Position numbers and translations under genes: made by a program
Shown here: piece by piece, positions 6,392 to 12,466 of the stretch
Layout of the letters: each line of letters begins with the position of its first letter
How positions within the stretch are numbered: position 1 is the first letter of the stretch
The notes under the pieces: model-generated
Seen by the model: only the letters and a program-made list of their open reading frames with translations
What the model was told of the DNA's origin: nothing
Databases searched by the model: none
DNA from: Dehalococcoidia bacterium
GTDB lineage: Bacteria; Chloroflexota; Dehalococcoidia; Dehalococcoidales; DAOWJH01
NCBI GenBank assembly: GCA_030640495.1
Contig: DAOWJH010000033.1
Span: 1 to 12,466 of the forward strand
Length of the DNA stretch: 12,466 nt
Direction of reading: 5' to 3'

Positions 6392-7543
6392 ATGCCTGAG
6401 GGAAAGTATTTAGCTGGGGAATTCTTTATGAGTGGGGATGAAGCCTGTGCTGAAGGGGCAATAAGCGCTGGTTGTCGCTTCTTCGCTGGATACCCGATTA
6501 CGCCAGCTACTGAAATTGCTGAGCGGATGTCGCAGCGCCTGCCCGAGGTTGGTGGTATCCATATACAAATGGAGGATGAGCTGGCATCACTGGCGGCTGT
6601 TCTGGGGGCTTCTTGGGGTGGGGTCAAGGCAATGACCGCTACCTCTGGACCAGGGTTCAGCTTGATGATGGAGAATATTGGTTTAGGACTTATGACAGAG
6701 ACCCCCTGCGTGGTGGTGAATATGCAGCGTGGTGACCCATCAACCGGGTTGCCCACACTAACCGGTCAGGGAGATATGATGCAGGCGCGGTGGGGCAGTC
6801 ATGGTTCTTATAGGATAATTGCCCTAGCTCCTAATTCTCCACAGGAACTGTATGACTTAACTATAAGAGCCTTCAACCTCTCGGAAAAATATCGCTTACC
6901 AGTCTTAATTATGTCTGAATCAGCTACCGCACATATGTATGAGAAAGTAGTCATCCCCCCTGTCAGTGAGATTGAAATAACGCCTCGGCGTAAGCCCACT
7001 GCCTCCCCTGAGGAATATTTGCCCTATAAACCCGATTCTGACCTTGTTCCCCCTATGGCGAATGCCGGCGATGGCTATCGGTTCCATACCACCGGCCTAA
7101 CCCACGATGAGAGAGGATACCCAGCGATGAGCGCTGAGGCACAGGACAAGCTTATAAGGCGGTTGGTAGAGAAGATTGAAAAGAACAGGGATAAAATTAT
7201 TGAGTTAGACGAGGATGGCATTGATGATGCGGAGGTGGTGGTTTGTGCTTATGGTATCCCATCACGGGTTTCTTTTAGGGCAATTGAACGTGCCCGAGAA
7301 GAGGGCATTAAAGTAGGTATGCTAAGGTTGATTACAGTTTGGCCCTTTCCTGAGGATAGGATTAGGCAAATTGCTGGGCAGGTTAAGGCTTTTGTAATGC
7401 CTGAAATTAATTATGGGCAGGTTGTTTTGGAAGTAGAACGATGTACTGGTGGGATGGCAAAGACAATACCTGTGCCTCATATGGGTGGCGGCGTACATAC
7501 CCCAGAATTAATACTAGATGCTATCAGACAGGCGGTTAGATGA
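6392..7543 (+). CDS. korA: 2-oxoacid:ferredoxin oxidoreductase, alpha subunit (2-oxoglutarate type)
   Basis: A 383-residue alpha subunit carrying the pyrimidine-binding half of the thiamine pyrophosphate site and the transketolase C-like domain. Motifs seen are GYPITPATE (33-41), IQMEDE (58-63, with the Glu that activates TPP), TSGPGFSLM (84-92) and QRGDPSTGLPT (112-122). This pattern and length fit KorA (2-oxoglutarate) better than PorA (pyruvate), but related 2-oxoacids such as branched-chain ones cannot be excluded from sequence. The enzyme converts the 2-oxoacid plus CoA to acyl-CoA and CO2 with ferredoxin reduction, and can run in reverse in CO2 fixation. The stop overlaps the korB start by 4 bases (ATGA). 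Confidence 0.9.
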   Translation: MPEGKYLAGEFFMSGDEACAEGAISAGCRFFAGYPITPATEIAERMSQRLPEVGGIHIQMEDELASLAAVLGASWGGVKAMTATSGPGFSLMMENIGLGLMTETPCVVVNMQRGDPSTGLPTLTGQGDMMQARWGSHGSYRIIALAPNSPQELYDLTIRAFNLSEKYRLPVLIMSESATAHMYEKVVIPPVSEIEITPRRKPTASPEEYLPYKPDSDLVPPMANAGDGYRFHTTGLTHDERGYPAMSAEAQDKLIRRLVEKIEKNRDKIIELDEDGIDDAEVVVCAYGIPSRVSFRAIERAREEGIKVGMLRLITVWPFPEDRIRQIAGQVKAFVMPEINYGQVVLEVERCTGGMAKTIPVPHMGGGVHTPELILDAIRQAVR

Positions 7544-8349
7544 GTAAAGTTACTGGAGATAATGAAAAGCACCCTTTGGATGCTTACCTGAGAACGGAGC
7601 GGTTACCTCACATTTGGTGCCCTGGTTGCGGTTGTGGCTTAGTTCTTAGCTGCTTCATTAGAAGCCTGCTTAAATCTGGGCTTAATTTAGACAAGGTTGC
7701 CGTAGTTTCGGGGATAGGCTGCACTGGCAGGGTAGCCGGGTATATAAGGCTAGATTCATTCCACACTACTCACGGTCGGGCAATACCCTTTGCCACTGGG
7801 TTGAAGTTAGCCAATCCAGAGTTAAAGGTTGTGGTCTTCAGCGGGGATGGCGACCTGGTTGCTATTGGGGGAAATCATTTTATTCATGCCGCTCGTAGAA
7901 ATATTGATATAACGGTGTTGTGTGTTAATAACTTCATCTATGGAATGACCGGGGGGCAGCTTGGCCCTACTACACCGTTAACAGCCCGAAGTACCACCAC
8001 CCGCATGGGTAGTATAGAGGAGCCATTTAACATACCCTATCTGGCAGCAGCTAGTGGTGCCACTTATGTTGCCCGCTGGACAACAGCCCAGGTTCGTAGA
8101 CTAGAAAAAGCTATTACTGAGGCTTTATTGAAGAAAGGGTTCAGCCTGGTTGAGGTAATTAGTCCATGCCCTACCTATTACGGACGCATGAATAAGCAGG
8201 CTAGCGGGCTGGACACAATGAAATATTATCGCAGTAACAGTGTTATTAAGCCTGATATTGACCTGAAGTATGCCGACATTAAACTTAATGGACAGATAGT
8301 CGTGGGCAAGTTCGTTGATATTGAGCGTCCTTCCATTCCCAATTTATAG
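7540..8349 (+). CDS. korB: 2-oxoacid:ferredoxin oxidoreductase, beta (TPP-binding) subunit
   Basis: A 269-residue beta subunit holding the diphosphate half of the TPP site and one [4Fe-4S] cluster. The TPP motif runs from GDGD (102-105) to VNNFIYGMTGGQ (129-140). Cluster cysteines are C27 and C30 in WCPGCGCG, C61 in GIGCTGR and C210 in SPCPTYYG. The HTTHGRAIPFATGLK stretch (75-89) is characteristic of KorB-type subunits. It starts inside the korA stop (ATGA overlap), so the alpha and beta chains should be made in equal amounts. The gene is intact and normal in length. Confidence 0.92.
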   Translation: MSKVTGDNEKHPLDAYLRTERLPHIWCPGCGCGLVLSCFIRSLLKSGLNLDKVAVVSGIGCTGRVAGYIRLDSFHTTHGRAIPFATGLKLANPELKVVVFSGDGDLVAIGGNHFIHAARRNIDITVLCVNNFIYGMTGGQLGPTTPLTARSTTTRMGSIEEPFNIPYLAAASGATYVARWTTAQVRRLEKAITEALLKKGFSLVEVISPCPTYYGRMNKQASGLDTMKYYRSNSVIKPDIDLKYADIKLNGQIVVGKFVDIERPSIPNL

Positions 8350-8358
8350 GGTGGTGTG

Positions 8359-8889
8359 ATGGTAAATCGCCATGATATAAGGCTGTGTGGTTTCGGGGGG
8401 CAGGGTATAGTTCGGGCTGGCTATATCATTGGTCAGGCAGCATCTATCTTTGAGCATAAGAACGCAGTCTTTATGCAGGACTACGGACCTGCAGCTCGGG
8501 GAGGGGCTGTTCGGGCTGATGTCATTGTCTCCGATGCCCCGGTGTTTTATCCCTATATTGATACTCCTTCAATTTTAGTGGCAATGTCTCAACAAGCCTA
8601 TGATAAATACTGCCTAGAGAACCTCCAGGGTGCTGTAGTAATTATTGACCAAGACCTAGTCAGACCTAGGGAAGCGGGGGGGGAGAGGCTTCTTGCTGTT
8701 CCATCAAGTCGGTTAGCCGAAGAACTTGGTAGGGTGATGGTGGCTAATGTTGTGATGCTGGGCTTTCTCACCGCTGCCACAGGTATTGTGTCCGCAGAAG
8801 CGATGAAAAAGTCTATCCTGACTTCTGTTCCCAAAGGCACTGAAGAGCTGAATATAAAGGCATTTGAGAAGGGCTATGCCTATGGCTGA
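8359..8889 (+). CDS. korC: 2-oxoacid:ferredoxin oxidoreductase, gamma subunit
   Basis: A 176-residue gamma subunit, the CoA-handling domain of the complex. Motifs are GFGGQG (11-16), DYGPAARGG (41-49) and the C-terminal SVPKGTEELNIKAFEKGY stretch typical of KorC. I chose the ATG at 8359, with AGGGTGG 4 bases before it; the GTG at 8356 is too close to that site. The gene begins 9 bases after korB and ends overlapping trmO by 8 bases (ATGGCTGA). All four subunits of the complex are thus present and intact. Confidence 0.9.
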   Translation: MVNRHDIRLCGFGGQGIVRAGYIIGQAASIFEHKNAVFMQDYGPAARGGAVRADVIVSDAPVFYPYIDTPSILVAMSQQAYDKYCLENLQGAVVIIDQDLVRPREAGGERLLAVPSSRLAEELGRVMVANVVMLGFLTAATGIVSAEAMKKSILTSVPKGTEELNIKAFEKGYAYG

Positions 8890-9334
8890 TGAACTGCCTA
8901 GCATGACCTTAAAAGCTATTGGTATCGTCAGAAATGAGATTAAGCAACCGGCAAAGCAGGATTGCGGGAAAGTCGTTTCTGATATTATTGTCAATAATGA
9001 CCTAACCGAGGCTCTGGATGGGCTGGAGAAATTCTCCCACATTATAGTCCTCTACTGGATGCACCGAGCCATATCTGGTGAGGTGCCACTTAAGATTCAT
9101 CCCGGGGGCAAACGGGAGTTTCCTCTAGTTGGGCTTTTTGCCACCAGGTCGCCAAATAGACCGAATCCAATAGGGAAAGCTACGGTTAGACTACTCAGGC
9201 GCCAGGGTAGCATATTAAGGGTTGAAGGGCTTGATGCCATTGATGGCACATCGGTAATTGATATAAAACCTTACATCCCGGGATATGATTCAGTAACCAG
9301 TGCCAAAGTGCCCCAATGGATAACCAATCAATAA
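8882..9334 (+). CDS. trmO: tRNA (t6A37) N6-methyltransferase TrmO/TsaA family
   Basis: A 150-residue TrmO (UPF0066/TsaA) protein. In characterised members it uses S-adenosylmethionine to methylate N6 of threonylcarbamoyl-adenosine at position 37 of threonine tRNA. Motifs seen are FSHIIVLYWMH (51-61), the hallmark GLFATRSPNRPNPIG (84-98) and DGTSVIDIKPYIPGYD (121-136). Of several in-frame starts I chose the ATG at 8882, because GAAGG lies about 9 bases upstream and the overlap ATGGCTGA with korC is a typical coupling junction. An ATG at 8876 is the alternative. It overlaps the following DNA glycosylase gene by 19 bases. Function is by family; the Kor genes probably share only transcription with it. 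Confidence 0.85.
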   Translation: MADELPSMTLKAIGIVRNEIKQPAKQDCGKVVSDIIVNNDLTEALDGLEKFSHIIVLYWMHRAISGEVPLKIHPGGKREFPLVGLFATRSPNRPNPIGKATVRLLRRQGSILRVEGLDAIDGTSVIDIKPYIPGYDSVTSAKVPQWITNQ

Positions 9335-9990
9335 GCCAGATACTGCGAGATATTTACCAACGACTTATGGCTCGCTATGGACCTCAACATTGGTGGCCAG
9401 CCCGGGAGCCGTTTGAGATAATAGTCGGTGCCATCCTCACCCAATCAGCCGCCTGGGGTAATGTAGAGAAGGCTATAACCAATCTAAAAGCAGCTGAGGC
9501 ACTATCGCCAAAAGCGCTTTACCACCTCAACCTCTCGGAAGTTGCTGAGCTTATCCGTCCCTCTGGTTACTATAATGCCAAAGCGCTGAAGCTTAAGTCC
9601 CTGGCTCACTGGCTAGGAAAACACTATGATAACAATCTTGATAAGCTATTTGCTAGTGATACTAGCCACCTCCGCCAGCAACTTCTTTCTATCTATGGTA
9701 TAGGGCAGGAGACAGCCGATTCCATAATTCTTTATGCTGCCAGCAAGCCAATTTTTGTTATTGATGCTTATACTCGCCGAATCATCAATCGTATCGGTCT
9801 GGCACCGGGCGGTAATAGCTATGCCGCCTATCAGTCCCTTTTTATGGATAATCTGCCAACTGATGCCAGGCTATTCAATGAATACCATGCCTTACTGGTC
9901 TGCTTGGCTAAGAGTGTCTGCCGCAGCTGTCCTCTTTGCCAGCAATGTTGCCTCAATGATATTTGCCACTTTCATGAGATTGTTAGATAA
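9316..9990 (+). CDS. HhH-GPD DNA glycosylase, endonuclease III-like / MagIII-like
   Basis: A 224-residue base-excision-repair glycosylase. The N-terminal HWWPAREPFEIIVGAILTQS (25-44) is typical of the endonuclease III domain family. The helix-hairpin-helix is LLSIYGIGQETADSIILYA (123-141), and the catalytic Asp is D150 in VIDAYTRR. The lysine of true endonuclease III (in GVGRKTA) is replaced by Glu (GIGQETA), as in the 3-methyladenine glycosylase MagIII group, so a monofunctional glycosylase without strong lyase activity is expected. A C-terminal cysteine set C196-x5-C202-x2-C205-x5-C211 approximates the [4Fe-4S] loop of endonuclease III (x6 in the first gap). The ATG at 9316 has no clear ribosome site, so translation probably depends on coupling to trmO. 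It is the last gene of the operon. Confidence 0.85.
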   Translation: MDNQSISQILRDIYQRLMARYGPQHWWPAREPFEIIVGAILTQSAAWGNVEKAITNLKAAEALSPKALYHLNLSEVAELIRPSGYYNAKALKLKSLAHWLGKHYDNNLDKLFASDTSHLRQQLLSIYGIGQETADSIILYAASKPIFVIDAYTRRIINRIGLAPGGNSYAAYQSLFMDNLPTDARLFNEYHALLVCLAKSVCRSCPLCQQCCLNDICHFHEIVR

Positions 9991-10031
9991 CCTCCCCCTC
10001 CAAACTTGCCGTGAATAAACTTAATCCGATT

Positions 10032-10065
10032 TTAACTTGACGCTGATGGCTAAGTCAGTTAAGAT
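10032..10065 (+). promoter_or_regulatory. Promoter of the sir2 gene with an overlapping dyad
   Basis: TTGACG (10037-10042, 5 of 6) and TAAGAT (10060-10065) lie 17 bases apart. The predicted start is near 10072, giving a leader of about 23 bases that includes the GGGGGG ribosome site at 10086-10091. An imperfect inverted repeat, TTAACTTGAC (10032-10041) and GTCAGTTAA (10054-10062), pairs with one bulged T and brackets the spacer, so a repressor site over the promoter is possible. Confidence 0.45.
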
Positions 10066-10094
10066 GAGTCTGCATTTTTCTTTTCGGGGGGCGT

Positions 10095-10880
10095 GTGGGA
10101 GAACAGGACTTAGATTCCCTTGCCGAAAGGGTAGCCGACCTAATTATTAATGCCCAAAGGGTAGTGGTCTTCACTGGTGCCGGAATTAGCACTGAATCTG
10201 GAATTCCTGATTTTCGCAGCCCTGGTGGAATCTGGGAGAAGTTTGACCCCGATGACTTCATCTACCAGAAGTTCGTTAGCGACCCTGAAGCTAGGGGAAA
10301 GCAGTGGCAGATGCTTCGGGAAGGGGGTCTAGCCACTGAGGCTAAGCCGAACCCTGCCCACTATGCTATCGCTGAGCTGGACAGATTGGGTAAGCTGGAC
10401 TGTGTTATTACCCAAAATGTGGACAATCTCCACCAAAAGGCTGGAGTTCCTGCTGACAGGGTATTTGAACTTCATGGCAATATGCAGTGGGCAGTATGTT
10501 TGAGCTGTGGCAGGCGTTACCCCTTTGAGCAAGTTAGACTCAGGCTGGACAAGGGTGAAGAAATCCCAGACTGTGAGGCTTGTCAGGGTATCTTGAAACC
10601 GAGTGTTGTTCTCTTTGGTGAGTCACTGCCAGAGAAGGTGCTAAAAGAGGCGACCTTCCGCTCATATAACTGTGACCTATTTATGGTGATTGGCTCAACC
10701 CTAATTGTTTACCCCGCTGCCTATATGCCTGTCTATGCTGTTGATTCAGGAGCCAAATTGGTTATCATCAACCTCAGCCCTACCCCTATGGACAAGCAGG
10801 CTACTGTCCTGATTAGGGCTAGGGCAGGGGAAGCAATGTCAAGGGTGCTCCACCGGGTAAGAGAAAAAGTCGGCGGTTGA
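10095..10880 (+). CDS. Sir2 family NAD-dependent protein deacylase
   Basis: A 261-residue sirtuin that removes acyl groups from lysine using NAD+, giving nicotinamide and O-acyl-ADP-ribose. The NAD-binding signature is GAGISTESGIPDFR (28-41). ITQNVDNLHQKAG (105-117) follows, with catalytic H127 in ELHGN. The structural zinc site is C135-x2-C138 and C160-x2-C163. KPSVVLFGE (168-176) and GSTLIVYPAA complete the Rossmann fold. All catalytic residues are present and the length is normal. The start is the GTG at 10095, with a GGGGGG ribosome site a few bases upstream. The acyl preference (acetyl, propionyl or succinyl) is not readable. It lies just before meaB and an acyl-CoA dehydrogenase, which hints at a link to acyl-CoA levels but may be chance. 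Confidence 0.92.
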   Translation: MGEQDLDSLAERVADLIINAQRVVVFTGAGISTESGIPDFRSPGGIWEKFDPDDFIYQKFVSDPEARGKQWQMLREGGLATEAKPNPAHYAIAELDRLGKLDCVITQNVDNLHQKAGVPADRVFELHGNMQWAVCLSCGRRYPFEQVRLRLDKGEEIPDCEACQGILKPSVVLFGESLPEKVLKEATFRSYNCDLFMVIGSTLIVYPAAYMPVYAVDSGAKLVIINLSPTPMDKQATVLIRARAGEAMSRVLHRVREKVGG

Positions 10881-10906
10881 TTCTTATCAGTAGGTTAGAT
10901 TAAAAT
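10877..10906 (+). promoter_or_regulatory. Candidate promoter of meaB
   Basis: TTGATT (10877-10882) and TAAAAT (10901-10906, 5 of 6) are 18 bases apart. The predicted start is near 10913, giving a leader of about 97 bases. That leader contains AGGAGGG at 10969-10975, too far (about 34 bases) from the meaB ATG to serve it directly. Confidence 0.35.
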
Positions 10907-11009
10907 ATCTGTTTGATTTAAACTCATTGAGAATACTCCGGTCGGGCACATGTCGTAAAGATAGTAAAAGGAGGGTAAGGCTGTTAAATAGGCCGAGCAT
11001 ATACAAAAA

Positions 11010-11963
11010 ATGGAGTCAGAGCTAGCAGGGAAAGTATTAGAAGGCAATATTTTAGCCGCCGCCAGGCTCATAGGAGAGATAGAAAATGAGATGCCAAATG
11101 CATTTGAGGAATTGAACAGCCTCTATCCCCATACTGGACGAGCCGGCATAGTTGGCATAACTGGTGCTCCAGGCGTAGGCAAGAGCACTTTGATTGATAG
11201 TCTGATAGGTATCTTTAGAAAGCAAGGTATGACAGTCGGCGTTATTGCTATCGACCCTACAAGCCCCTTTAGTGGTGGGGCAATATTAGGTGATAGAATA
11301 AGGATGCAACAACATAACCTGGATAAAGGTGTGTTTATCAGAAGCTTGGCTACCAGAGGTTGGGCAGGAGGATTATCCAAGGCTACAATAAGTACGATTC
11401 ATGTTATGGATGCCATGGGCAAGGATATTATCTTGGTGGAGACGGTGGGTGCTGGGCAAGCAGAAATAGATATTGTCAGGGTTGCTGATACAGCTGTTGT
11501 TATCCTGACTCCAGAGGTTGGGGATGAAATTCAAGTGATGAAAGCCGGCATCTTAGAAGCAGCTGACATCTTTGTCATAAATAAAGCGGATAGAGGCGGC
11601 GCCGATAATTTAAAGAGGGTGCTAGAGGTTATGCTCGGGATGAAGGCCTATCTCCCTGGCGAGTGGAAGCCAGCTATAATCTTAACTGAGGCTATCTTTA
11701 ATAATGGCATTGAAGAATTAGCTGATGAAATCCGCAGACATAAAGAATTTCTTACCTCCAGTGGAGAACTTGAGAGGCGCCGGAAAGAAAGAGCCAGACT
11801 AGAGTTGATGGTGGCTATTGAAGGCTTTCTTAAGAATTATATTTACCAGAGAATTGATAAGGGCGATTATTTAGAGAAGCTGATAGATAGCTTGGTAAAA
11901 AGAAAAACCAATCCCCATTCTGCTGCCTTAAAAATTATTAATCGGTTTAGTAAACAGCTTTAG
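11010..11963 (+). CDS. meaB: MeaB/ArgK family GTPase (methylmalonyl-CoA mutase chaperone)
   Basis: A 317-residue G3E-type P-loop GTPase. MeaB gates adenosylcobalamin loading and protects B12-dependent acyl-CoA mutases such as methylmalonyl-CoA mutase. Motifs are Walker A GAPGVGKST (52-60), IAIDPTSPFSGGAILGDRIR (79-98), the RSLATRGWAGGLS stretch (111-123), Walker B/switch ETVGAGQAEIDI (144-155) and the guanine motif NKADR (191-195). YPHTGRA (39-45) before the P-loop is also typical. The ATG at 11010 matches the family N-terminus but has no ribosome site, and an in-frame TAG at 10989 rules out an earlier start. No mutase gene is in the window, so it probably lies beyond the right edge or elsewhere. 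An acyl-CoA dehydrogenase follows after 69 bases. Confidence 0.92.
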   Translation: MESELAGKVLEGNILAAARLIGEIENEMPNAFEELNSLYPHTGRAGIVGITGAPGVGKSTLIDSLIGIFRKQGMTVGVIAIDPTSPFSGGAILGDRIRMQQHNLDKGVFIRSLATRGWAGGLSKATISTIHVMDAMGKDIILVETVGAGQAEIDIVRVADTAVVILTPEVGDEIQVMKAGILEAADIFVINKADRGGADNLKRVLEVMLGMKAYLPGEWKPAIILTEAIFNNGIEELADEIRRHKEFLTSSGELERRRKERARLELMVAIEGFLKNYIYQRIDKGDYLEKLIDSLVKRKTNPHSAALKIINRFSKQL

Positions 11964-11994
11964 CTAGCTACCCACCGGCGACAGGTAGCAAAGC
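11957..11994 (+). other. Bulged hairpin between meaB and the acyl-CoA dehydrogenase gene
   Basis: GCTTT (11957-11961) and GCTACC (11967-11972) pair with the contiguous GGTAGC-AAAGC (11984-11994). This gives an 11-bp stem with a 5-base bulge on the left arm and an 11-base loop. It spans the meaB stop codon. No T-run follows, so it is more likely a processing or attenuation hairpin than a terminator, if it acts at all. Confidence 0.3.
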
Positions 11995-12032
11995 AGGCGG
12001 GGATAAGTAGAAATTTCGAATAGGGGGTAAGA

Positions 12033-12466
12033 ATGGATTTTTTATTTACCGAAGACCAAAAAATGCTTAGGGCGATGGTGCAGGATTTTGCCAAGAAGGA
12101 GCTGGAGCCGGTAGCGGCGCAGATAGACGAGATTGGGGAATATCCTGCTGAGCAGGTCAGGAAGATAGCTGATTTAGGGCTTATGGGGCTGACCATCCCT
12201 GAGGAATATGGGGGAAGTGGCAAAGGCAGGGTGGATTTTTGCATCGCTGTTGAAGAGCTGGCCCGAGCCTGTGCCGCTGCCGCCGCTTATTTCCGTATTA
12301 GCTTGTCTTTAGCTGTCCCGCCTATTGCTATGTATGGAACAGAGGAGCAAAAGCGGAGGTTCCTTGTTCCTCAAGCTAAGGGCGAAAAGCTGACTTGCTT
12401 TGCCCTAACTGAGGCTGGCGCCGGCAGCGACCCGGCATCTATAGAAACTACTGCGGTGCGGCAGGG
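12033..12466 (+). CDS. Acyl-CoA dehydrogenase, N-terminal part, cut by right edge
   Basis: The first 144 codons of an FAD-dependent acyl-CoA dehydrogenase, which forms the alpha-beta double bond of an acyl-CoA and passes electrons to an electron-transfer flavoprotein. The start MDFLFTEDQKMLRAMVQDFA is the standard N-terminal helix of the family. LGLMGLTIPEEYGGSG (48-63), MYGTEEQKRRFLVP (100-113) and the FAD/substrate signature CFALTEAGAGSDPAS (122-136) follow at the expected spacing. The ATG at 12033 has AGGGGGT 4 bases upstream. The frame stays open to the last base, so the catalytic Glu and C-terminal domain lie outside the window. Substrate chain length is not decidable. Its place after meaB suggests propionate or branched-chain acyl-CoA breakdown. 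Confidence 0.9.
   Translation, partial: MDFLFTEDQKMLRAMVQDFAKKELEPVAAQIDEIGEYPAEQVRKIADLGLMGLTIPEEYGGSGKGRVDFCIAVEELARACAAAAAYFRISLSLAVPPIAMYGTEEQKRRFLVPQAKGEKLTCFALTEAGAGSDPASIETTAVRQ

Noticed and set aside
6343..6756. 137-codon minus-strand open frame
   Set aside because: It lies opposite korD and korA, whose motifs are unmistakable. The reverse frame has low-complexity Ser/Pro/Ala composition and no family resemblance.
9734..10018. 94-codon plus-strand frame inside the glycosylase gene
   Set aside because: It is a shifted reading of the same bases that encode the conserved VIDAYTRR and Cys cluster of the glycosylase.

Overview
The window looks like a piece of an anaerobic or facultative bacterial chromosome, most plausibly a Dehalococcoidia-like member of the Chloroflexota. 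The evidence is a four-subunit 2-oxoacid:ferredoxin oxidoreductase, a DUF1464 protein (a family best known from archaea), an archaeal/anaerobe-type HhH-GPD DNA glycosylase, a MeaB GTPase beside an acyl-CoA dehydrogenase, and sigma70-like promoters. The phylum call is inference from gene content; no marker gene in the window fixes it.

Layout, left to right. Positions 1-412 hold the 3' end of an unrecognised, AT-rich gene that runs off the left edge. A tRNA-Glu(TTC) lies at 449-521 on the minus strand, with its 3' end facing that gene. Next come a VTT/DedA-type membrane protein (plus, 622-1281) and a convergent MFS transporter (minus). Divergent from the transporter is a two-gene unit, 2682-4766, of a radical SAM/SPASM enzyme directly abutting a DUF1464 ASKHA-fold protein. 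This is the least explained pair in the window. argC (minus, 4772-5812) converges on it.

Upstream of argC, 5805-6003 holds a relic of a potassium channel. The channel's N-terminal first-helix region and its C-terminal RCK tail are joined directly and out of frame, so the body of the gene is gone. The relic still overlaps the argC start codon by 8 bases.

From 6128 to 9990 runs a compact plus-strand operon: korD-korA-korB-korC (ferredoxin-type subunit, alpha, beta TPP subunit, gamma), then trmO (tRNA t6A37 N6-methyltransferase) and an HhH-GPD DNA glycosylase with a [4Fe-4S]-type Cys cluster. Most junctions overlap. KorDABC oxidises a 2-oxoacid with CoA and passes electrons to ferredoxin, or runs in reverse as a CO2-fixing step. 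The last two genes look like co-transcribed passengers.

The right end carries a Sir2 NAD-dependent deacylase with its own promoter, then meaB (GTPase chaperone of B12-dependent acyl-CoA mutases) and the 5' part of an acyl-CoA dehydrogenase cut by the window edge. Together these suggest acyl-CoA (propionyl/methylmalonyl or branched-chain) metabolism continuing to the right. No CRISPR array, insertion sequence or complete mobile element is visible.
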